Source of the DNA: JACKJA01 sp050297015
GTDB taxonomy: Bacteria; Pseudomonadota; Alphaproteobacteria; Micavibrionales; Micavibrionaceae
Direction: 5' to 3'
Assembly (NCBI GenBank): GCA_050297015.1
Contig: JBNKRZ010000022.1
Location: 1-64,000 of the forward strand
Length of the DNA: 64,000 bases
In this document: positions 58,130 through 64,000 of the stretch, piece by piece
How the letters are laid out: each line of letters begins with the position of its first letter
Numbering within the stretch: position 1 is the first letter of the stretch
The notes under the pieces: model-generated
Seen by the model: only the letters and a program-made list of their open reading frames with translations
The model's database searches: none
Told to the model about the DNA's origin: nothing
Translations under genes and position numbers: made by a program

Positions 58130-59356
58130 TTATGATTTTCTTGGGAACAAGCGCGCATCTTTGGGGGTAGGGTCGTCCGGGAGATTATCGGATTCGCGGA
58201 TGGCTAAAGCCTCCTCTATCAGGGTATCCATCAGCTCCGAAAACAAAACGGGATTTCCGGCTGCTTCCCAAAGGAAATAGCCAAACGAACCGGGGCACGG
58301 ATTAACCTCATTGAGGTAGTATTCTTCCTTCACCCCATCGCAGATAAAATCAATCCGCGGGGCACCGGTGCCGTTAACGGCTTCAAATGCTCTCTCCGCC
58401 CACGCGCGGATGTTGTGTTCGACTTCGGGCGGCAAAGCCGGGTTCAGTTCCCGCGTTAAGGAAAGCATGCCTTCGCTGATCGGGGCTGAGGTTTTTGAAC
58501 CTGTTTTTTGCCCGGTTTTTCCTCCGGTCTTTCCTCCGCCCCCATATTTTTCCTTGAAGTCCAGAAGCTCTTCGGTGCATTTGGGCCGTTCGATCGCGGA
58601 TGTGACGATCTTTCCTCCCATGCGGGCAACGGAGACGTTGTATTCGATCATGTTTTGAACAAACGGCTCTACGATGGCTGTGTCGTCATATTTAAATATT
58701 CCGGGCAAAACATCGGAAAGTTCCTGAACGCTATTCACGCGCGCAACACCGATACTGCTGCCGAGATGAGAGGGCTTAACGCATAGCGGATAGGAAAAAT
58801 CACCCAAAAGCGCATCGAGTTCCGCCGGAGGAATTAAAAGCCCCCGTGCCGGGCGGCGGATTTCGCGGTAGGGCAAAACGGGAATATCCGCACTCTCAAA
58901 AGCTTTTTTGGTGACAATTTTATCCATCAGGACCGCGGAGGCCAAAACGCGCATGCCCGTGTAAGGTACGCCCGCCACATCAAGCAACCCTTGCAACTTG
59001 CCGTCCTCCCCGACAGCGCCATGGAAAGCAAGAACGGCCACATCGAACGGTATGGCTTTTTCACGGTTGAAGAACGATTTCTTGAGGGGCAAAAGCCGTG
59101 GTTGCCCATGGCTCATAAGATCAAGCGTTACCGGCGTTAACTGTGCCAAATCGTTCGGGCCGGGAAGATAAAAATCACGATCGAGAAGGGCTTCGCCTGT
59201 GTACCAATCGCCGTTAACGGCAATATAGACGGGCACAACATTGTACAGGGTTGCATCTATCGCAGATACGGTCTGTAGCCCTGTGATAATGCTAACATCG
59301 TGCTCCGGCGAGCGCCCCCCGAAAAGAACAACGACCGTTTTTTTTGTTTCTTTCAT
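58130..59356 (-). CDS. ddl: D-alanine-D-alanine ligase family protein
   Basis: An ATP-grasp ligase with VVVLFGGRSPEHDVSI at the N-terminus, AFHGAVGEDGKLQGLLD, KPSHLGSSIGVARV, and the metal-binding end YYLNEVNPCPGSFGY. The active-site loop keeps FKEKY (Lys-Tyr as in D-Ala-D-Ala ligases), then has a Gly/Lys/Thr-rich insert of about 17 residues near 279-295. ATG 59356 was chosen over an upstream GTG. It is not in a division cluster but divergent from a VanX-like gene, so it may be a second, specialised Ddl. The length is 408 residues. Confidence 0.9.
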   Translation of the reverse strand: MKETKKTVVVLFGGRSPEHDVSIITGLQTVSAIDATLYNVVPVYIAVNGDWYTGEALLDRDFYLPGPNDLAQLTPVTLDLMSHGQPRLLPLKKSFFNREKAIPFDVAVLAFHGAVGEDGKLQGLLDVAGVPYTGMRVLASAVLMDKIVTKKAFESADIPVLPYREIRRPARGLLIPPAELDALLGDFSYPLCVKPSHLGSSIGVARVNSVQELSDVLPGIFKYDDTAIVEPFVQNMIEYNVSVARMGGKIVTSAIERPKCTEELLDFKEKYGGGGKTGGKTGQKTGSKTSAPISEGMLSLTRELNPALPPEVEHNIRAWAERAFEAVNGTGAPRIDFICDGVKEEYYLNEVNPCPGSFGYFLWEAAGNPVLFSELMDTLIEEALAIRESDNLPDDPTPKDARLFPRKS

Positions 59357-59419
59357 ATTCGTTCTCACGCTAGACTGCCCCTTCGTTATTAATGGGTCTT
59401 GATCCCTAGGAGCTTATAA

Positions 59420-60220
59420 ATGTTTGATCTAAATTTCAAGATATCTATCCTTGATGATTGCAGTGATGCGGGAAGTTACAAGAATATCTCCGTTGATGAA
59501 CATGATACACGTTATCAGGAACCCTTGGTAAAGGCTGAACATCTGAATTTAGCCGGGGAAAGTTATTACGCACGAACGGACGGCGGAAACGTGCCTTACG
59601 GGGAAAAAATAGGGGGAAGCCTACTCGCTATCTGGCTTAGAAAGACGGTTGCGGAAAAGCTGGTGCACGTGAATGATCGTCTCAAAGACTTCAATGTTGA
59701 GCTTTTTATATGGGATGCCTACCGCCCTATTGCCTGCCAACAGGGCCTTTGGGATTTTTTTCATGCACAGGCACAAAAGGAAATGCCGCATGCAGATATG
59801 GACGAAATCAAAGCTTACGTATTGAAATACGTATCAGACCCCACAAGATTTAATTCTGCGGATCCGACCACATGGCCCACTCATTCCACAGGAGGCGCCG
59901 TTGATCTCACGCTACGCGATTTAAAAACGCAAAAGCTTTTGGATATGGGAACTCATTTCGACGATATGAGCGAAGTCAGCCATAGTGATTATTTCGAAAG
60001 AAAAGTGTTGGCCGGAGAGGCCGATGAGAGTGATCCACCGGTACAAAACCGGCGTTTGCTGCACTGGGCTATGGCACAGGAAGGTTTTGTAAACTACCCT
60101 TACGAATTCTGGCACTTTGACTGGGGCGATCAAATGTATATCAACAATGGGCACGATCAGGGAAAAGATGTACCCGAAAAAGCATGGTATGGTTACATAG
60201 AACCGCCGAAAGGTGATTAG
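59420..60220 (+). CDS. VanX-like D-Ala-D-Ala dipeptidase (M15 family)
   Basis: The protein has the M15D motifs: Arg102 in DAYRP, His155 and Asp162 in THSTGGAVDL as zinc ligands, and Glu229 with His232 in YEFWHFDWG. VanX and DdpX hydrolyse free D-Ala-D-Ala. At 266 residues it is somewhat longer than VanX (about 202). No signal peptide is seen, so it probably acts in the cytoplasm. It opens a plus-strand operon divergent from the Ddl-type gene, 63 bases apart. Confidence 0.9.
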   Translation: MFDLNFKISILDDCSDAGSYKNISVDEHDTRYQEPLVKAEHLNLAGESYYARTDGGNVPYGEKIGGSLLAIWLRKTVAEKLVHVNDRLKDFNVELFIWDAYRPIACQQGLWDFFHAQAQKEMPHADMDEIKAYVLKYVSDPTRFNSADPTTWPTHSTGGAVDLTLRDLKTQKLLDMGTHFDDMSEVSHSDYFERKVLAGEADESDPPVQNRRLLHWAMAQEGFVNYPYEFWHFDWGDQMYINNGHDQGKDVPEKAWYGYIEPPKGD

Positions 60221-60224
60221 GGTC

Positions 60225-60992
60225 ATGCCTGATATATCTTACGAACTCATAGACGATATAAATCAAACAAACCGGGATGATCCCGTTCGCCTGATCTGGG
60301 GACATGGCTGGGGACAGGATCGAACGGCTCTGCTACCCTTGGCTCAATCTTTGTCAGGACTATGCCGCAGCTTTGTGCTCGATTTTCCCGGCTTCGGACA
60401 ATCACCCAAACCGGATAGTGTGTGGGGCACGGCGGAGTATGCCGACGCCGTTGCCGAACTTATCAAGAAAGACGCAGAAGGCTCCAAAATAATCTGGATC
60501 GGTCATTCCTTTGGCGGGCGTGTAGGCTTGCAACTAGCCGCGCGCCACCCTGAGCTTATGGACGGATTATTTTTGATCGCGTCTCACGGTATTCCCCGCA
60601 AACGAAGCCTTTATATAAAGGTAAAGCATTTTGCACTTGTCTATACATATAAAATTCTGCGCCGACTCACAGAAGCGATGGGGGGTGACGTTGATAAATT
60701 GCGCTCAAAGTTTGGAAGCCCAGATTATAAAAACGCAGGTGCTATGCGGGATATCTTTGTTAAAACCGTCAATGAAGATTTAAGCGCTGTTGCCGCGCAA
60801 ATCTCTTGCCCCGTGCAGTTGGTCTATGGAGCACAGGATACCGAAACCCCGCCGGAAATAGGGGAGCGGTTATCCCGCCTGATCCCGGATGCGCAATTGA
60901 CCGTCATGGACGGATACGATCACTACTCAATCCTTGGCGCCGGACGGCATCAGGTTATAAAACGTTTGCGTGCTTTTGTGGAGAAATGTTGA
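60225..60992 (+). CDS. Alpha/beta hydrolase
   Basis: A serine hydrolase fold with oxyanion region WGHGWGQDRT, nucleophile Ser95 in GHSFGG, the Asp in VYGAQDTETPP and the His in DGYDHYSILG. The substrate is unknown. ATG 60225 is four bases after the previous stop, and the gene ends in TGATG overlapping the next start. The tight linkage to dipeptidase and MurF-like genes suggests a role with peptidoglycan precursors or a D-amino-acid peptide product. Confidence 0.88.
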   Translation: MPDISYELIDDINQTNRDDPVRLIWGHGWGQDRTALLPLAQSLSGLCRSFVLDFPGFGQSPKPDSVWGTAEYADAVAELIKKDAEGSKIIWIGHSFGGRVGLQLAARHPELMDGLFLIASHGIPRKRSLYIKVKHFALVYTYKILRRLTEAMGGDVDKLRSKFGSPDYKNAGAMRDIFVKTVNEDLSAVAAQISCPVQLVYGAQDTETPPEIGERLSRLIPDAQLTVMDGYDHYSILGAGRHQVIKRLRAFVEKC

Positions 60993-62584
60993 TGGGTTTT
61001 GTTATTGTCGCTGTGCTTCCTTTTCTGGCGTTTCTATTTTTTGCGGCGCGGCGTTTGCGGCGCTATCTCCATTTGTTCCAGCAAGACGAATATGACGGCC
61101 TGCGCTTTTTGAAATGGATGCTATCATCTTTTGCCGTTGATAAACGCCTTTCGTTAGCGGTTTTGATTCTCTGTGCTTTTGATTTTTTTGTTCCTGATGA
61201 CAGGATCGTCTATCCGCTCTTGACGTTGGCTTTTGCCGGATTTGCTTTAAAAGAATCCGATCCTCGTAAGGACGCCAAGAAAAAGCTGGTCATGACCCCG
61301 CGGGCGCGGCGGATATATATCACGGCCCTTGTTTTGTGTGTTCTGGCCGCCGTTATCCTAACGGCAATTCCTTCACCTTGGCTCTGGCTTGCCGCTATTC
61401 ATGCGCTGCCCTTTTTGCTGGCACTGGGGAATATGCTTCTCTTCCCTTATGAGGCTCATGTGCAAAAGCGTTTCTGGATGGAAGCGCATCACCGTTTAGA
61501 AGACATTAACCCTGATGTCATCGGCATTACAGGCTCCTTTGGCAAAACCTCCGTTAAACATATTCTCGGTCACGTATTGGAAATGAGTGCGCCAACACTT
61601 TATACTCCGGGCAGTGTCAACACCCCCATGGGCGTCACACGAATCATCCGGGAAAATCTCAAAAAAGGTTGCCAGTATTTTCTTGTCGAAATGGGCGCGT
61701 ACGGGGAAAAATCCATTGAGCGGCTCTGCCGCCTGACCCCGCCCCGCTATGGCCTTATCACCGCCATTGGCGCAGCTCATTATGAGCGTTACAAAACCCT
61801 CGATACCGTGGCGCGCGCCAAATTTGAGCTGGCCGAGGCGGTGATTGCGGACAACGGCACGCTGGTCATTGATGAGCAAATTCTTGAACATCCTTACGCA
61901 CAGGATTTCGTTGCAGAACACAGAAATAATTTTGTGATTTGCGGTGCGGGGGCGGATGCCGATTTCCAGCTAACGGACATTACCCAAACGGCAAACGGTT
62001 TGACCGTCCGCATAACGCATAACGGGAACGATTACGAACTCTTTGCCCCTCTTTTCGGAAAGCATCATGGGCAGAACATAGCTTTGGTGTTCGCGCTGGC
62101 TGTAACGCTCGGTTTGAAGCCGGAAATCGTGACAGCGGCGCTCAGGACCACGCCACAGATACAGCATCGCCTTGAAGTCAAGCGTCAGGCGAACGAGCAG
62201 ATCTATATTGACGATGCCTTTAATTCAAATCCGAAAGGCTTCGCCAACGCGCTTGACCTCATGAAATTGCTCCAAAAGGAGCATGGCGGGCGCACGATAT
62301 TGGTCACACCGGGGATGGTCGAATTGGGTGATCTGCACGATGAAGAACACCGCGTTTTAGGAGCAAAAGCCGCCGATTGTGTCGATGTGGCCATAGTCGT
62401 AAAGCCCGAACGCATAGAGGCCTTTGCCACCGCCTTTCAGGAGCGCGCACCCGAAAATCCTCTTATAAGGGCGAAGAATTTAAAAGAAGCGCAAACATGG
62501 CTGTCTGAAAATGCACAAGCCAAAGACATCATCCTGATAGAAAACGACTTGCCTGATCTTTATGAACGAAAGGTCACCCTTTAG
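60992..62584 (+). CDS. MurF-like Mur ligase with N-terminal membrane domain
   Basis: Residues 1-150 contain four or five hydrophobic segments. A Mur ligase follows with P-loop TGSFGKTSVK at 180-189, VEMGAYGEKSIERL near 230, ITAIGAAHYERYKTLD, and FNSNPKGFANALDLM in the middle domain. It resembles MurF, which adds D-Ala-D-Ala to UDP-MurNAc-tripeptide, but the membrane anchor is atypical. ATG 60992 has GGAG at eight bases and overlaps the preceding stop as TGATG; ATG 60986 is an alternative. The length is 530 residues. Confidence 0.85.
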   Translation: MGFVIVAVLPFLAFLFFAARRLRRYLHLFQQDEYDGLRFLKWMLSSFAVDKRLSLAVLILCAFDFFVPDDRIVYPLLTLAFAGFALKESDPRKDAKKKLVMTPRARRIYITALVLCVLAAVILTAIPSPWLWLAAIHALPFLLALGNMLLFPYEAHVQKRFWMEAHHRLEDINPDVIGITGSFGKTSVKHILGHVLEMSAPTLYTPGSVNTPMGVTRIIRENLKKGCQYFLVEMGAYGEKSIERLCRLTPPRYGLITAIGAAHYERYKTLDTVARAKFELAEAVIADNGTLVIDEQILEHPYAQDFVAEHRNNFVICGAGADADFQLTDITQTANGLTVRITHNGNDYELFAPLFGKHHGQNIALVFALAVTLGLKPEIVTAALRTTPQIQHRLEVKRQANEQIYIDDAFNSNPKGFANALDLMKLLQKEHGGRTILVTPGMVELGDLHDEEHRVLGAKAADCVDVAIVVKPERIEAFATAFQERAPENPLIRAKNLKEAQTWLSENAQAKDIILIENDLPDLYERKVTL

Positions 62585-62756
62585 AAGCAACTGTCCGTTG
62601 TCAGGGTAGGGGCGATTCAAAGGGATAAAGTTGATGATTACCTCGAAGGGGCGCGGAACGCTGCGATTCACAGCTTAAATTCTCTACATCGGATGGATTG
62701 GAAGACTAAATGGCAGGGGGTGTAGATGTCCGCTAATTATTCTCGTGATGCCAAGT

Positions 62757-64000
62757 CTAAAACTTGAACTTTACGCCCAATGTCAGGATATGATCGCGGC
62801 TATCGTTTGCGAGGCTTCCGTCATAGCTGAAGTAAGCTTTTGCACCGTGTTTAAATGCCGCTTCCAGCTCGGTGCCGATTAAGAACGTATTACGCGCTAT
62901 CCCAAGACCATTGGCTTGAAATTCTGTTGTGCCTTGTGCAAAGCGCATAGAGGCATCGTTGGAAAGGTCGCCGTAATTATGATCCCACCCCAATTTACCG
63001 CGTAGCGATAGATCGGAGATATAGTAAGCCTCTGGCATTTTAAATCCTTTGGCGCCACGAATCCCCAGCGTATGGCCAAATACGTTTTGCCTTTCATCCG
63101 CTGCTACCAGATTTCCTGAAGCGGCTCCGGTTTCTGTGTAGCCCTGCATGTAGCTATGGGTGATATTGAAGCCAACAAAAGGCTCCCACGCCACGGATGG
63201 TGTATCTATCGTGTAGCCTAATTCTGTATATCCGGTCACTGTATAGCCGTTGGTATCGCCGTAATAGGTTTCACTAAAACCCGGGAACTCAACATGACGC
63301 GTGGTGTCAACTTTGTGATAGCTGCCGTTTAGCCCGCCAGATAAACGCCATTGAGGACTATAGACGTAAGACGCGTAAACGCCGCCATGCCAGCTATCAA
63401 TATCGCTGTTGGAATTTTGGCTGTCGGTATAAACTTCGCCGCGTTCCCATCCGCCGAAAAAGCCCATATCCAGATTATCAGAGAGGCCAAAATCCATCCC
63501 GATCAACGTACCGCCGCTTTCCCGTTTTTGAGAAGAGGCGGAGCCTTGCGCATCGCTTTTCCCGAAGCTGCCGAATACTTCACCCCACAGACGGTTATTG
63601 CCCTGTAGCAAAGCAAGCACGTTATCATCACCCGCCGCAGGTTCCATTGCGGCGAGGCGCAGGCCATCCCCTTGCGAAAGGCCGCCGTCATGGTTTTGCA
63701 CCGGACGTAACGCCGCGAGGTTCGTCTGCCCGATATCACTTGTATGGGAAAGACCTTGCATCCGGCCAGTCAAAATGTTGCGTACAGCTGCATTCGATGC
63801 GTGAGCCGAGGTGGAAAGGCTGGCATTATGTTCACCGGAAATGGTTTTGAGCGCCGTTGTGGCTTGCGATAAACTCAACCCCGAAAAGGCGTCATAAAGC
63901 GCATTGCCCGGCCCAAGTCCTTCCATTGCATCTGCCACATCCTGACTACTCGGATCGGCCGAAGCAAAAGACAGGTCATTGCGCGCCATGGTCAAAACGA
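62757..64000 (-). CDS. Autotransporter beta-barrel protein (C-terminal part)
   Basis: The last 280 residues are an autotransporter translocator domain: RLWGEVFGSFGKSDAQGS begins it, then alternating beta-strands, DNLDMGFFGGWERGEVYT, and a C-terminal Phe (LTLGVKFKF) that the BAM complex recognises. Residues before it are helical and Ala/Ser-rich. The frame stays open to the right edge, so the passenger and start lie outside. The 172-base gap on its left, 62585-62756, shows no gene. Confidence 0.9.
   Translation of the reverse strand, partial: VLTMARNDLSFASADPSSQDVADAMEGLGPGNALYDAFSGLSLSQATTALKTISGEHNASLSTSAHASNAAVRNILTGRMQGLSHTSDIGQTNLAALRPVQNHDGGLSQGDGLRLAAMEPAAGDDNVLALLQGNNRLWGEVFGSFGKSDAQGSASSQKRESGGTLIGMDFGLSDNLDMGFFGGWERGEVYTDSQNSNSDIDSWHGGVYASYVYSPQWRLSGGLNGSYHKVDTTRHVEFPGFSETYYGDTNGYTVTGYTELGYTIDTPSVAWEPFVGFNITHSYMQGYTETGAASGNLVAADERQNVFGHTLGIRGAKGFKMPEAYYISDLSLRGKLGWDHNYGDLSNDASMRFAQGTTEFQANGLGIARNTFLIGTELEAAFKHGAKAYFSYDGSLANDSRDHILTLGVKFKF

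Overview
The window reads as a chromosomal segment of an alphaproteobacterium. Evidence: the S10-spc-alpha ribosomal order with no rpsD, infA or rpmJ; a short adenylate kinase after secY; an ATP12-type F1 assembly chaperone; a DUF3035/BamF-type lipoprotein; and the order ribF-ileS-lspA-DUF3035-M16-M16. I cannot name the genus; a Rhodospirillales- or Micavibrio-like lineage would fit. Most of the window has balanced base composition, while 44.5-58.0 kb is visibly more AT-rich.

Layout. 1-15.5 kb: end of tuf, then the ribosomal supercluster rpsJ-rplC-D-W-B-rpsS-rplV-rpsC-rplP-rpmC-rpsQ-rplN-X-E-rpsN-H-rplF-R-rpsE-rpmD-rplO, secY-adk, rpsM-rpsK-rpoA-rplQ. An intrinsic terminator after rplO and a strong sigma70-type promoter before rpsM suggest separate transcription units. 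S17 and L30 carry long Lys/Ala-rich tails. 15.5-26.1 kb: HtrA protease, RarA, nitroreductase, CsaA, CrcB, RluA-family pseudouridine synthase, AsmA-like protein and ATP12 on the plus strand, then a membrane protein and mutL on the minus strand. MutL is bracketed by copies of an inverted repeat, one of which is part of a nested palindromic unit. 26.5-40.3 kb: two hypothetical genes, a pentapeptide-repeat protein, pgi, two M16 proteins, BamF-like lipoprotein, lspA, ileS, an AEC transporter, ribF and a hydrolase. 40.4-44.4 kb: cysteine desulfurase, ferredoxin and MnmA (sulfur transfer and tRNA thiolation), then two hypotheticals.

44.5-58.0 kb is an integrated mobile island. It interrupts an elongator tRNA-Met gene at the anticodon loop: the 5' half is at 44486-44527 and the matching 3' half at 58022-58067, sharing an 11-bp core. 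Joined, the two halves give a perfect 77-nt tRNA. The island itself carries a complete but diverged tRNA-Met. Its core is a P4-type integrase, an AlpA-like regulator, a primase-polymerase fragment and a RecA-like helicase/ATPase. Its cargo looks like defence: an Mrr-nuclease/STAND NTPase, an RloC/PrrC-like zinc-hook ATPase, a GIY-YIG protein and a Septu-like ATPase-HNH pair. No capsid or packaging genes are seen.

58.1-64 kb: a Ddl-type ligase divergent from a VanX-like D-Ala-D-Ala dipeptidase, an alpha/beta hydrolase and a membrane-anchored MurF-like ligase, suggesting a D-Ala-D-Ala-centred module. The window ends in the beta-barrel of an autotransporter.

Three families of small palindromic repeats are scattered over the chromosome part. 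One family has inserted in frame into the coding regions of ileS and mnmA. All assignments come from reading motifs and context; no database search was run.
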